Below are positions 1-8,408 of a DNA stretch of 49,262 nucleotides, piece after piece. The notes beneath the pieces were generated by a model, which saw only the letters and a program-made list of their open reading frames with translations, searched no databases and was not told where the DNA came from. The stretch is taken from positions 47,073 through 96,334 of the forward strand of contig DDCZ01000072.1 in NCBI GenBank assembly GCA_002336485.1, in the 5' to 3' direction. The stretch comes from Flavobacteriales bacterium UBA1993 (GTDB lineage Bacteria > Bacteroidota > Bacteroidia > Flavobacteriales_G > Salibacteraceae). Positions within the stretch are counted from its first letter, which is position 1. Each line of letters begins with the position of its first letter. The position numbers and the translations under genes are program-made.

Positions 1-14
1 AACGAGAAACGCAC

Positions 15-115
15 CTTGAAGCTTCAAGCAGTTTATTCGCAGATCTTTTTATTTCTGGCGCTCATGAGCTCGCTTCGCTCGGTTGTCCACCCTTTTTGCT
101 GCTTCAAAAAGGGTG
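15..115. repeat. Palindrome-rich left-edge stretch with hairpin
   Basis: No convincing gene lies in bases 1-226. The stretch holds a perfect 14-bp palindrome CTTGAAGCTTCAAG (15-28), a 10-bp palindrome GCTCATGAGC (60-69) and a strong hairpin with arms CACCCTTTTTG (88-98) and CAAAAAGGGTG (105-115) around a 6-nt loop. The hairpin could be a terminator of a gene lying left of the window. The 14-nt string TTCAAAAAGGGTGA recurs at 3992-4005, which favours a dispersed intergenic repeat. Confidence 0.5.
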
Positions 116-226
116 AATATGTCCTCACGAATAGCTTCTGGCTGACAGCTCATGAAAAAAGGCTAAATCCTATTATGGATATCGCTCCGATTATGCATCA
201 ATGGTGTATAACCAACATCAAAATCC

Positions 227-988
227 ATGAAAAAGTCAAGCGCTGTAAACATTTCCGTACCAAAACCATGTGGTGAAAACTGGAATAACATGACTCCCGA
301 AGCTCAAGGCCGTCATTGCCAGAGCTGCGCGAAAGTGGTGACCGACTACACCATTATGAGTGATGCACGATTGATCCAACACTTAACAGACAACAAAGGT
401 GGATGTGGCCGTTTTCGATCCGACCAGCTGAGTAGAACATTGGCGCAACCTATGCCAACTCAGATTTGGGCCTTTCCTCGATTCATGGTCAACTCCGTAA
501 CGGCAATTGCCACTGCCCTAGCAAGTTCATTCGCTGTATTTGAAGCGCATGGACAAGAATCGATTTCACAGAATGAGATTCTGCTCGGAGATACTGTAAT
601 GGGGGCTCATCCAGAGATGCGGCAAATTTCAGGTTTGGTCGTTTCCGATGACGGTGCGCTTAGTCGTGCGGCCGTGTTCATTCCCGCCTTGTCGATGGAA
701 AAGCACTACGTAGACGAGAATGGCTATTTCAATATGGAGATTCCGTGGGATACGGACTTGCGGAACCTGAAGCTCATTGTAGAACGAGATGGATATGCTT
801 CTCAAGCGATTGACCTGAACCGAGGCACAGTTGGGCTACACATAGCAATGTTACCTCAGCGCTGCGAACCAATTGTCGAACCTGAGCTTATGGGAATTCC
901 AGTAATCGAAATGGGGAAAATGGAGATCCACACGACCGGAGAACCGCGGATTGAACCTGGGCAAGAAAAGGTTTTCGAAAAGCAGTAG
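227..988 (+). CDS. Cys-rich N-terminal motif plus carboxypeptidase-regulatory-like protein
   Basis: Predicted 253-residue protein of unknown function. The N-terminus has an ordered pattern C15, W19, M22, GRHC (28-31), C34, K36, D40 and a later CG pair near 60, a motif that recurs at the start of many Bacteroidota envelope proteins and may bind a metal. A hydrophobic segment near residues 87-106 would be a single membrane helix. Residues about 130-210 have the pattern G-V-S-D-G-A-V-F then Y-V-D-E-N-G-Y-F, typical of carboxypeptidase-regulatory-like beta-sandwich domains. The ATG at 227 directly precedes the Cys motif. It stands alone on its strand. Similar proteins are often near TonB-dependent systems, but none is visible here. 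Confidence 0.72.
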   Translation: MKKSSAVNISVPKPCGENWNNMTPEAQGRHCQSCAKVVTDYTIMSDARLIQHLTDNKGGCGRFRSDQLSRTLAQPMPTQIWAFPRFMVNSVTAIATALASSFAVFEAHGQESISQNEILLGDTVMGAHPEMRQISGLVVSDDGALSRAAVFIPALSMEKHYVDENGYFNMEIPWDTDLRNLKLIVERDGYASQAIDLNRGTVGLHIAMLPQRCEPIVEPELMGIPVIEMGKMEIHTTGEPRIEPGQEKVFEKQ

Positions 989-1159
989 CTCGTCGAGAGT
1001 CTCAAGTCACAAGTTTCAAGTTTCAAGCTGATCGCGGAAAATGATAAAGTGAATCAACCAATTCACGCTTTCCTAGATGTGACAATACTGATGGCCGAAA
1101 GCTGCCAGCTGAATGATTTGGCCGCTGAGCGCAGCCGAAGTGGCCGATAGCTTCTTCTC
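989..1159. other. Intergenic low-complexity stretch
   Basis: No gene seen. The first half has tandem CAAGTTT units (near 1003-1027) and the second half has degenerate GCC/GATAGC-rich words, including TGGCCGCTGAGCGCAGCC-like inverted pieces near 1120-1150. Similar degenerate GATAGC words occur at 8221-8345. This looks like decayed intergenic repeat rather than a regulatory region. Confidence 0.4.
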
Positions 1160-1324
1160 TTAGCTACCGCAACCAACGCAATCAATCTCAGACCCACCTG
1201 GCTTCACACCATTCATTTCCATCTCAAGGTTGTGGATCTTATCTCGTATTTCCATGTCCTCCATGAAGTTTCCTGTTAGTGTGCCCTTTAAAGTGTCAAT
1301 TTGAGTCTGTAATTCTTGATTCAT
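1160..1324 (-). CDS. 54-residue mini-protein with C-terminal CVGCGS
   Basis: A short ORF with ATG at 1324 and TAA at 1160. The product is hydrophilic. Its first 40 residues look helical and heptad-like (TQIDTLKGTL, IRDKIHNLEMEMNGVKP), and it ends in SEIDCVGCGS with a CxxC pair. The acidic helical body plus terminal CxxC is not expected by chance in noncoding DNA, and third positions vary as in a gene. I have an impression that similar tails occur in Flavobacteriia mini-proteins but cannot verify it. Function is unknown; a metal- or thiol-linked partner role is possible. It stands alone, antisense to its neighbours on both sides. Confidence 0.7.
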   Translation of the reverse strand: MNQELQTQIDTLKGTLTGNFMEDMEIRDKIHNLEMEMNGVKPGGSEIDCVGCGS

Positions 1325-1524
1325 CAGTTCTGGTTTTATAAGACCTAATCTAAGGCGATATCTTGGCCTTTGCTAGGTGCAATATTTAGAGTTATCATAA
1401 AGATGTTGTGAAAAGATCCGCAAAGCCCCGTTGATCGGTTGAGAGAACTGCATCCGAATTATTAAGCTCTTTTCACTGGAACAAATGCAATGCTCTCCTG
1501 TTTCTAAAGCGTAACACAATTCCA

Positions 1525-2184
1525 ATGGCAAAGCAAAAAAAGAAAAAAGACCCAAGAATAGAACTCGTTTCGATCTATAAGAAATTCGTCAATAAAAACG
1601 GGACGCTTCCAGAATCCGTCAAAGAACTCGCGCACTTTGCAGATATGGATTACACCAAATTCAGAACGCATTTCAAGAGCTTAGAAGAATTAGAAATCGC
1701 AATCATACTCTGGTACTTTAGCTGTGCAGACACGCTTTTGCAAGCAGACAAAGAATCGCAGAACTGGGAGCAAAAAGATCGCCATGCTGCCTTTTTGTAT
1801 CTCCTTGTAGAGCAAGCCACCGGTGATGCACTTTTTCTCTCCGCGTTTGTGGATGAAAAACGAAAATCCCCCTCGTTTATGTCTCGATTTGCAATGACCT
1901 TAAATGCCCAAAAATTCTCATCGCTGCATCACGAAAGCAAAACGTTTGAAATGTTAGGTCCGCTCTCAATCAATCCAAAGAAAGCGGCGCTTACGAATCA
2001 TGCCCTGAGTGTACTCTGGTTTTTTGCCATAGATCAAAGCCAGGAGAAACAAGATACGGATGCCTTCATTGAAAAAACTACCGATCTGCTTTTTAAGCTC
2101 ACCGATACATGCATGCTCACAAGCATGTTTGATTTAGGCAAGTTCATGGTCACACGTAAAAACAACGCATTTAGCTGGAACTAA
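1525..2184 (+). CDS. TetR-like transcriptional regulator
   Basis: 219 residues. A Lys-rich start (KQKKKKD) precedes a helix-turn-helix-like segment at about 12-60, in which SVKELAHFADMDYTKFRTHF takes the position of the TetR recognition helix. The rest is all-helical, as in TetR ligand domains. The match is to overall form, not to a specific subfamily. It ends 1 bp before the UbiB-like kinase gene, so the two are almost certainly co-transcribed. It may control that operon or be a divergent partner protein. The preceding 200 bases (1325-1524) show no clear promoter or gene. Confidence 0.72.
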   Translation: MAKQKKKKDPRIELVSIYKKFVNKNGTLPESVKELAHFADMDYTKFRTHFKSLEELEIAIILWYFSCADTLLQADKESQNWEQKDRHAAFLYLLVEQATGDALFLSAFVDEKRKSPSFMSRFAMTLNAQKFSSLHHESKTFEMLGPLSINPKKAALTNHALSVLWFFAIDQSQEKQDTDAFIEKTTDLLFKLTDTCMLTSMFDLGKFMVTRKNNAFSWN

Positions 2185-2185
2185 C

Positions 2186-3508
2186 ATGAAGAAAGACCAA
2201 AACAAAATTGCGATAACCAAGTTGGGTCGAGCCAGCAAATTGGCTACCACAGGTGCCAAGGTGGGTTCAAACTACATCAAACACTACGCGAAAAAACTGG
2301 TCAATAAAGGTTCGCAAGAAGAATTGGATGAAGCGAATGCAAAGGACGTCTATGAGGCGTTTAGCGAACTGAAAGGCGGCCCGCTTAAAATGGCTCAAAT
2401 GCTGAGCTTAGGAGATCAACTTCTGCCCAAGGCCTACACTGCACAATTTGCGCAAGCCCAAAATAAAGTGACCCCACTCTCCTATCCGTTAATCAGAAAG
2501 ACATTTAAAAGGGAAGTGGGCAAAGACCCAGATGAGGTATTTGAGGGTTTTACAAAAAAAGCCGTGAATGCTGCGTCTATTGGTCAAGTGCACAAAGGCC
2601 GATTGAATGGTAAAGATTACGCCATTAAATTGCAATACCCTGGCGTAGCGGATAGCCTTAAAAGTGATTTGAATATGGTCGCACCAATGGCTATTAAAAT
2701 GTTTGGCCTTAAAAAGAGTGAGGTTGCACCTTACATCGAAGAAGTAGAATCTAAGCTGATGGAGGAGACGAATTATGAGCAGGAGATGCGCAACGCATAC
2801 CACATCATTGACCATTGCGATAAACTAAAAAATGTGGTTTTTCCCGATTTCATGCCCAATTTATCTGGCAAACGCGTCATCACCATGTCATGGATGGACG
2901 GGGAAGGCCTAGCCGATTGGATTAAAACAGATCCGAGCCAGAAACAACGCAACAAAATCGGGCAGGCATTGTGGGACTTTTATCAGCATCAGATCCATGA
3001 ATTACGCTTTATGCATGCCGATCCGCACCCAGGAAATTTCATTATTACGCCTAAAGGAAAACTGGCAGTTATAGACTTTGGCTGCATTAAAGAAATACCA
3101 AAAGATTTTTACCTGAGCTACCTTAAGCTATTGCAATTCGGAAATGAAATGGACTCCGTGGAATTTAGGTCTGCGTTGATCGAATTAGGATTGTACAACC
3201 CTGATGCGCCAGCTAAAGAGCGCCAGCTCATCCTCTCAACCTTCCCTGAAATGTTTGAATTGGTTGGTCGCCCATTGTTGCAAGACTCCTTTGACTTCGG
3301 CAACGACAGTTATTTCAAGGAGATATATACCAAGGGCGAAGCGCTGAGTAGAAACTCGGATATGCGCGGCTTGTCGGCTCAAGGATCCAAGCACTTCATT
3401 TATTTTAACCGCACCTACTTCGGATTGTATCAGTTGCTCAATCAATTGAAGGCCACCATTGACACAAACAATGTAACTGCATTAAGACCGCTCAAGAAAA
3501 GTGCGTAG
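2186..3508 (+). CDS. ABC1/UbiB/AarF family atypical kinase
   Basis: 440 residues. This is an atypical protein-kinase-like ATPase of the family that includes UbiB, ADCK/COQ8 and AarF and supports isoprenoid-quinone or lipid metabolism. Family landmarks in order are a KxGQ-type motif seen as LKMAQMLS (about 70), the Ala-rich loop AASIGQVHKG (about 128-137), Lys in YAIKLQYPGV (about 147), the catalytic-loop motif HADPHPGNF (about 276) and the metal-binding DFG (about 294). KMAQ instead of KxGQ is a minor departure. The gene starts 1 bp after the TetR-like gene. Its last 17 bp overlap the convergent gene 3492-3926. The true substrate is unknown. Confidence 0.9.
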   Translation: MKKDQNKIAITKLGRASKLATTGAKVGSNYIKHYAKKLVNKGSQEELDEANAKDVYEAFSELKGGPLKMAQMLSLGDQLLPKAYTAQFAQAQNKVTPLSYPLIRKTFKREVGKDPDEVFEGFTKKAVNAASIGQVHKGRLNGKDYAIKLQYPGVADSLKSDLNMVAPMAIKMFGLKKSEVAPYIEEVESKLMEETNYEQEMRNAYHIIDHCDKLKNVVFPDFMPNLSGKRVITMSWMDGEGLADWIKTDPSQKQRNKIGQALWDFYQHQIHELRFMHADPHPGNFIITPKGKLAVIDFGCIKEIPKDFYLSYLKLLQFGNEMDSVEFRSALIELGLYNPDAPAKERQLILSTFPEMFELVGRPLLQDSFDFGNDSYFKEIYTKGEALSRNSDMRGLSAQGSKHFIYFNRTYFGLYQLLNQLKATIDTNNVTALRPLKKSA

Positions 3509-3926
3509 AGGTTGGTGGATATTGTAAGTATTCATTTTTCATTTCGAGCATCCGCTGAACGTATGCTTGCCTCAAGGAGTATCCATTTTTTAACCGAATA
3601 AAGTACCCATTGGCGTGGGTGGTAAGATGAGTGGACTGAAATACGCTCATCTGATAGAAAGGAATGCACCATACAAATCGATCATCACTCTTTCTTAATA
3701 CAATCTCAATTCCTCGCTTTCGAAGTTCGATGTTGCAATGCCACAGATCTGAGTGATGCGCGTTGAAGGCCAATCCATGCACGTTCATTTCATGAATAAT
3801 CAAGTTACCTGAGCGTACAGCTGGAATTTTAAGCAACTCCCAAACTTCGTAGGATTCGCCTGCAGCCAAAACAATCTGGTCGTTCAACTTTTTATTTGAT
3901 TCTTGGAGATTAAAAAACGTTTTCAT
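3492..3926 (-). CDS. Conserved-type hypothetical protein, 144 aa
   Basis: I do not recognise a named domain. The sequence is mixed alpha/beta without signal peptide or membrane helix and has dense aromatic content, for example NVHGLAFNAHHSDLWHCN and FVWCIPFYQMSVF, which looks like a compact beta-rich fold. A C-terminal helix (LRQAYVQRMLEMKNEYL) follows. The reading frame overlaps the last 17 bp of the convergent UbiB-like gene, so stop codons are interleaved with no terminator. An inverted repeat lies 6 bp upstream of its start and may regulate it. Confidence 0.68.
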   Translation of the reverse strand: MKTFFNLQESNKKLNDQIVLAAGESYEVWELLKIPAVRSGNLIIHEMNVHGLAFNAHHSDLWHCNIELRKRGIEIVLRKSDDRFVWCIPFYQMSVFQSTHLTTHANGYFIRLKNGYSLRQAYVQRMLEMKNEYLQYPPTSTHFS

Positions 3927-3931
3927 ATTGA

Positions 3932-3974
3932 TCTAACAATCGCGCGCCTAGTCTAGTTTAAAAAGATTGTTAGA
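3932..3974. promoter_or_regulatory. 10-bp inverted repeat upstream of the 144-aa gene
   Basis: Perfect arms TCTAACAATC (3932-3941) and GATTGTTAGA (3965-3974) are separated by 23 bases. The repeat sits immediately upstream of the start at 3926, so a dimeric repressor site or an RNA hairpin in the 5' leader are both possible. No regulator is adjacent apart from the TetR-like gene at 1525. Confidence 0.45.
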
Positions 3975-3987
3975 AGCTAACCTCAAT

Positions 3988-4005
3988 CCCTTTCAAAAAG
4001 GGTGA
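3988..4005. repeat. Second copy of TTCAAAAAGGGTGA element
   Basis: CCCTTT (3988-3993) and AAAGGG (3997-4002) form a tight inverted repeat, and the 14-nt string TTCAAAAAGGGTGA (3992-4005) is identical to one at 103-116. Both copies are intergenic. Confidence 0.5.
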
Positions 4006-4141
4006 GAATTAACGCGAGGCAGAACGATAATGTGCACAAACCGAATCTTCATGAACTCAAACCGTACATTCATGAATTAGGGCTTGATGCATGCATGCAA
4101 TTAGGAGACATTCGAGCCAAAACAAACGAAACCTACGCAAC

Positions 4142-4339
4142 ATGTCACGAATCAAAATCCTTTTTTCTGCCCTTCTCAGTACGTTTTTAGCCTTTGGCGC
4201 ATTGGCCCAAGATGCCACGGCACCTCAATTCAAATTTGAAACACTGGCCGCGTCAGACGACTCTGAAGCAACCTTGAAAGAAAGCCTCAAGAAAGAGCCC
4301 AACAGCTCAAATGCAAACTACGATTTGGCGGTGTTCTAG
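4142..4339 (+). pseudogene. Truncated TPR-like secreted protein (paralogue of 8409-8831)
   Basis: From ATG 4142 the frame encodes a signal peptide (MSRIKILFSALLSTFLAFGALAQ) in 23 residues, shown here only for its length and hydrophobic core, then a segment ending ANYDLAVF and a TAG. The intact gene at 8409-8831 has the matching order of an AQDADTEADL-like stretch, then KANYNLAILHYNHA. The copy therefore stops exactly inside the first tetratricopeptide-like helix pair. After the TAG the frame gives only 10 more codons with no clear homology. It is most likely a decayed duplicate, though the 65-residue product could still be exported. It converges on the T9SS gene 31 bp downstream. Confidence 0.62.
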
Positions 4340-4369
4340 GTTTATGAAAATGGAGATTGGGGAAATTAA

Positions 4370-6874
4370 TTAGAATCGATCTATAACAAGTAATTCAGAG
4401 AACGTTTCTCCCATATTATCAACGACTGAAAGAACATATAAACCCGTTGGCAGGACAATGTTCAAATTCGAAGAAGCAATTTCGCCTCGTTGGAGCAACC
4501 TTCCTGCGAGATCGTGAATTTGATATGCATCGAACGAGTGCAAAGATCTTATCTCGATTGATCCACTCGTGGGATTCGGATAAATCGAGAATACATTTTG
4601 GGCATTTTGATCGGATACACCTAAACCTACGACCTGGTTGCAGGCGGTGGTGTCAAAGCATCCATCGCTTCCAACAACCAAGGCGTAACTCCCGTTTTGG
4701 GAAGCCGTAAACATTTGAAATGTTGCACTAGTGATAGCCACCATGCCGCTGTCACAATTCAACCACTGATATGTTCCACCAGACTGGCTTGATGTTAATG
4801 TAGCACCGGAAATTGAAATGGAAGTATCGACAGCATTGATGGTAAGATCCAGCGTTATGATTGAGTCGCAACCGGAAGCGTATTCAACGATATGCACTGC
4901 CGAATTGTTATTTGAATGATACGTGTTGCTGTCTATCCACGTAAAGGAGTCACATGCCACTTGAACATCGTCAGCTGATGTGGTATAGTTGATTGTCAGC
5001 GCGAGAGTATGGACAGAATCACACCCGGCACTGGAGGCAAAAGGGGCAAGTGCTGTGTTGTTGTTCGCATAATACGTGTTCCCGTCGATCCAAGTGGCAG
5101 AATCGCAAGAAGTGATGGAATCGGTTGTATAGAAACTAGGGTTTACGGTTAAATCTAAAAACACTAGGGAGTCGCATCCATTTGAATTTGAGAGGGTAAT
5201 TGTAGCGGTATTGTTACTCTGCGCGTAAAAGATGCTGTCTATCCACATTAGCCCACCGCATACTTCATGTGTGTCTATGGAAGAATCAATGGGATATACA
5301 GTTACGCTAGCCGCGATGAAGCTATCGCAGCCACTTACGTTTTCCACAACATCGTTGTATGTGCCGCTTTCATTCCAAACATAATTTCCACTTGGCGAAA
5401 CCACTGTGTCGCAGGTATACAAAGAGATATTGCTAAAACTAGGTGTATTGCACCCTTGCAGTTTATGGACAAAGGCATCGGCCAACCCAACGCTGGTCTT
5501 GTAATAGTCGCTGGTATCGGGGTCAAAATCACAGGAATCCAAAAAGCCACCACAGGTGTAGATGTTTGCTGAGTCTGTAAACATATCGTAGCAGTAGACG
5601 TGATTTACGTCGCCAAAGCGCTGCACCCATTGAAATGACAGACTTGTGTCGAACTTTGAGACATACGCATCTCGGCCACCAAATGAGGTTAGGCTTGTGG
5701 TTCCAGTTCCAGGATCAAAGTCGGCAGACCCTAAAAACCATCCGCATACGTACACTCCATTCCATGGATCGATGCCAATGCCTTCGCTTCGATCATCCTG
5801 CGTCCCACCCCATGTGACAGCGCCAAGAAAATCCCCTGCCCAATTAAATCGAGTGAGAAAACCATCTGTGCCCCCAGCCGATGAGTGATAATCTGTTCCT
5901 GTAGAAGGATCAAAATCTGCGTACCCGGCAAAGTCTCCAGTTACAAAGACATTTCCTTGTTGATCAATAGCACTTGCATAAGCCAAATCTAGGGCTGAAC
6001 TTCCCCAACGTTGGGCCCAATACAAATTGCCAACGCTATCATATTTTGCAACAAACGCATCTGCCTGACCAGCAGAAGCGAGCTCATAAGTAGCTGTATC
6101 TGGATCAAAATCTACCTGACCATGAAAAAGACCTGTGATGTAAATGTTTGCAGAGTCGTCCTGTGTAAGATGATTTGGGCGTGCATAGCTTGTCGCCGAA
6201 GGAAACGCCTTAGCCCAATCTAAACCACCTCCGGGAAGATAACTGCCCAGGAACATATCACCACCTGAGAGCGCCGTTAAAACATGGGTTGATGTATCCG
6301 GGTCAAAGTCAACTGAATGCCAAAACTGCCCTGTCAACAATACGTTTCCTCCCGGGGTAATATCCACATCGAATCCCATGTCCCCGGCGCTGTCGCCAAA
6401 ACTGTGGGCCCACTGAAACGCGCCACTTGAGTCTAACTTGGAAAGAAAAATTTCTGTATTTCCGACACTCGTCAGAAAAAATGAATCGATCCCTGGATCA
6501 AAGTCCGCTGTTTCCCTGAAAAAACCTGAAGTGTATACATTTCCCGAATCATCTACCGCTAGACAAAGTCCGAAATCATTGACTGGGCTACCCATATGTC
6601 GGGCCCATATAAAGTTTCCATGCTTATCGAGTTTCGAGATATAAATATCCTTACCTCCATTGGTTGTTAGATTATGCACGGCAACCCCAGGGTTAAAGTC
6701 AACAGTTCCTGTAAATGTGCCAACAGTATAAACCTCCCCTAACGGCCCTATTTCAATGGCAGCAACAGCCTCTGCCGATGATCCGCCAAAGGTGCTTACC
6801 CAATCCAAATCTGGTTCCTGAGCAAAAGCCAATGAGGACCATGCGACGGCTAGAAAAGTAAGTATGTGCTTCAT
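4370..6874 (-). CDS. SBBP beta-propeller protein with T9SS type A sorting domain
   Basis: 834 residues from the ATG at 6874, chosen because it opens a standard signal peptide (MKHILTFLAVAWSSLAFAQ); an upstream ATG at 6919 would add 15 residues ahead of it. Seven units with the core DFxPxT...GG.DAFV.K.D..G...W form an SBBP-type beta-propeller over roughly residues 20-440. Four Cys-bearing repeats of about 42 residues follow (core CDS.TWIDGNTY...GCDS). The last 75 residues, with YPNPTSG, DLAGR and LPTGLYVL, are a type A T9SS sorting domain. The mature protein should be anchored to or released from the cell surface. The role is unknown; adhesion or extracellular scaffolding fits. It stands alone, divergent from the aminotransferase. 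Confidence 0.93.
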   Translation of the reverse strand: MKHILTFLAVAWSSLAFAQEPDLDWVSTFGGSSAEAVAAIEIGPLGEVYTVGTFTGTVDFNPGVAVHNLTTNGGKDIYISKLDKHGNFIWARHMGSPVNDFGLCLAVDDSGNVYTSGFFRETADFDPGIDSFFLTSVGNTEIFLSKLDSSGAFQWAHSFGDSAGDMGFDVDITPGGNVLLTGQFWHSVDFDPDTSTHVLTALSGGDMFLGSYLPGGGLDWAKAFPSATSYARPNHLTQDDSANIYITGLFHGQVDFDPDTATYELASAGQADAFVAKYDSVGNLYWAQRWGSSALDLAYASAIDQQGNVFVTGDFAGYADFDPSTGTDYHSSAGGTDGFLTRFNWAGDFLGAVTWGGTQDDRSEGIGIDPWNGVYVCGWFLGSADFDPGTGTTSLTSFGGRDAYVSKFDTSLSFQWVQRFGDVNHVYCYDMFTDSANIYTCGGFLDSCDFDPDTSDYYKTSVGLADAFVHKLQGCNTPSFSNISLYTCDTVVSPSGNYVWNESGTYNDVVENVSGCDSFIAASVTVYPIDSSIDTHEVCGGLMWIDSIFYAQSNNTATITLSNSNGCDSLVFLDLTVNPSFYTTDSITSCDSATWIDGNTYYANNNTALAPFASSAGCDSVHTLALTINYTTSADDVQVACDSFTWIDSNTYHSNNNSAVHIVEYASGCDSIITLDLTINAVDTSISISGATLTSSQSGGTYQWLNCDSGMVAITSATFQMFTASQNGSYALVVGSDGCFDTTACNQVVGLGVSDQNAQNVFSIYPNPTSGSIEIRSLHSFDAYQIHDLAGRLLQRGEIASSNLNIVLPTGLYVLSVVDNMGETFSELLVIDRF

Positions 6875-7008
6875 GCGTTGGGTGCAAAGCACGTAAAAAA
6901 CTCGCTGAATCGATCTCACCGATTGTTTCTCGATTTAGATCCTACAATTTCTAAAAGTAAATTAAGGCCCTGGCGTCAGGCAAAACAGGTTTTTCGTCTT
7001 CAGGGTAA

Positions 7009-7041
7009 TTGAACTACCCAACGCACATTTTCACACCTTTG
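7009..7041 (+). promoter_or_regulatory. Putative Bacteroidota promoter of the aminotransferase
   Basis: TTG (7009-7011), 22 bases, then CACCTTTG (7034-7041), a 7 of 8 match to TAnnTTTG. The element ends 4 bases before the ATG at 7046, so the transcript would be nearly leaderless. Confidence 0.5.
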
Positions 7042-7045
7042 CACC

Positions 7046-8215
7046 ATGTCGTTTTCAAAACACCTCGCACAAACGAGCCCGTACCCAATTGGTATTGAGG
7101 TAGAACGTGCAGAAGGCGTTTATATCTGGGATACGAATGGGAAACGCTACCTCGATCTCATTTCAGGCATTGCTGTTAACAACGTTGGGCACCGGAATCC
7201 ACATGTAATTCAAGCAATCAAGAATCAACTTGACGCATATCAACATGTGATTCCATATGGTGAGTTTAGCCAAGGACCACAAAACAAACTGGCGGATAAA
7301 CTCGCCTCACTCCTGCCCGATGCACTAAACTGCAGCTACTTTGTAAATTCTGGAACGGAAGCCGTAGAAGCTTCACTGAAGCTCGCCAAGCGTATCACTG
7401 GCCGACATGAGGTTGTGGCTATGAATAAGAGCTATCACGGGGCCACGCATGGTTCTCTTAGCGTAAGTGGAAACGAAGTGAAGAAGCAACAGTTTAGGCC
7501 ATTCGTTCCCGGGACAGCCTTCATTGACTTCAACGACACGTCTCAGCTAGATCAAATCACCGAGGCCCACGCAGCCGTCATCATAGAACCCATTCAAGGC
7601 GACGCCGGCGTTCGGATTCCCGATGAAGGCTATTTAGCCGCTGTAAGAGCTCGATGCACCGAAGTTGGCGCCATGCTCATCTTTGATGAAATACAGACTG
7701 GAATGGGCCGCACCGGCTCCCTATTCGCCTTTGAGCGCTATGGAGTCATTCCAGATATTCTATGTCTAGCAAAGGCGTTTGGCGGCGGCATGCCGATTGG
7801 TGCATTTATCTCTAGCCAGGAAAACATGGAACTGCTCACGCACGATCCTGTTTTGGGTCACATAACCACATTTGGCGGCCATCCTGTTTGTTGTACTGCG
7901 GCGCTTGCAAACCTAGAAGTACTCACCTCCGAAGACTGGATAGCACACGTCGATGCCAAAGGTGCGCTGCTCAAGTCGCTTCTCACCCATCCAGAAATTG
8001 TGGAAGTGCGGCAAATTGGATTGATGCTCGCCGTAGAATTAGAATCTGAAGAACGCGTAGTAGAAGTAATCAGCAGCCTCTTGGAGCGCGGCATGATCGG
8101 GTTCTACTTTCTGAGTTGCCGTAACGCATTTCGTCTTGCGCCACCGCTTTGCATCACCGAAGATCAGATCAAAGAAGCTGGTGCGGCCATTGTCGAATGT
8201 TTGGAACCAAAATAG
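7046..8215 (+). CDS. Class III (ornithine-type) PLP aminotransferase
   Basis: 389 residues, a usual length for acetylornithine/ornithine-type class III aminotransferases. Key motifs in order are NSGTEAVEASLKLAK (phosphate-binding region), NKSYHGATHGS, IIEPIQGDAGV, IFDEIQTGMGRTG with the PLP-ring Asp, and AKAFGGGMPIGAF with the Schiff-base Lys at residue 243. It should transfer an amino group between an amino acid and 2-oxoglutarate in the cytosol. The substrate is uncertain: arginine/ornithine or lysine metabolism, or a general role, since no arg or lys genes are adjacent. It is transcribed alone and divergent from the T9SS protein. Confidence 0.93.
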   Translation: MSFSKHLAQTSPYPIGIEVERAEGVYIWDTNGKRYLDLISGIAVNNVGHRNPHVIQAIKNQLDAYQHVIPYGEFSQGPQNKLADKLASLLPDALNCSYFVNSGTEAVEASLKLAKRITGRHEVVAMNKSYHGATHGSLSVSGNEVKKQQFRPFVPGTAFIDFNDTSQLDQITEAHAAVIIEPIQGDAGVRIPDEGYLAAVRARCTEVGAMLIFDEIQTGMGRTGSLFAFERYGVIPDILCLAKAFGGGMPIGAFISSQENMELLTHDPVLGHITTFGGHPVCCTAALANLEVLTSEDWIAHVDAKGALLKSLLTHPEIVEVRQIGLMLAVELESEERVVEVISSLLERGMIGFYFLSCRNAFRLAPPLCITEDQIKEAGAAIVECLEPK

Positions 8216-8345
8216 CTGCTGGCTTCTAGCCCATTCCTGATAACTGATAGCCGATAACCTTTTGAATTCCCGCTGTCCGCTTCGACCATTCTTCTTCGAA
8301 GAAGCTCAGCATGACAGCCCTGATGGCTGATAGCTGATAGCTAAT
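8216..8345. repeat. Decayed intergenic repeats with 14-bp palindrome
   Basis: Contains the perfect palindrome CTTCTTCGAAGAAG (8291-8304) and tandem GCTGATA units (about 8326-8342), with degenerate relatives near 8237-8256. No T-run follows the palindrome, so it is not a standard terminator for the aminotransferase gene. Similar degenerate words occur at 1090-1160. Confidence 0.45.
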
Positions 8346-8408
8346 TCTGTTTGTAACCTTTTTATTTTCCTAACGTAGAACCCACCTACGAACTCTAAAT
8401 CAGAAACC

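Noticed and set aside
16..276. An 86-codon ORF at the left edge overlapping the gene at 227
   Set aside because: It runs through the palindromes and hairpin, has no domain-like pattern, and overlaps the better-supported gene by 50 bp.
1373..1555. A 60-codon minus-strand ORF at 1373-1555
   Set aside because: It overlaps the start of the TetR-like gene and has no family-like pattern.
4447..6644. Several plus-strand ORFs inside the T9SS propeller gene
   Set aside because: They are antisense shadows of a long repeat-coding gene with even composition.
8291..8304. Palindrome CTTCTTCGAAGAAG as a terminator of the aminotransferase gene
   Set aside because: It has no T-run on either side and no loop, so it is a weak candidate.
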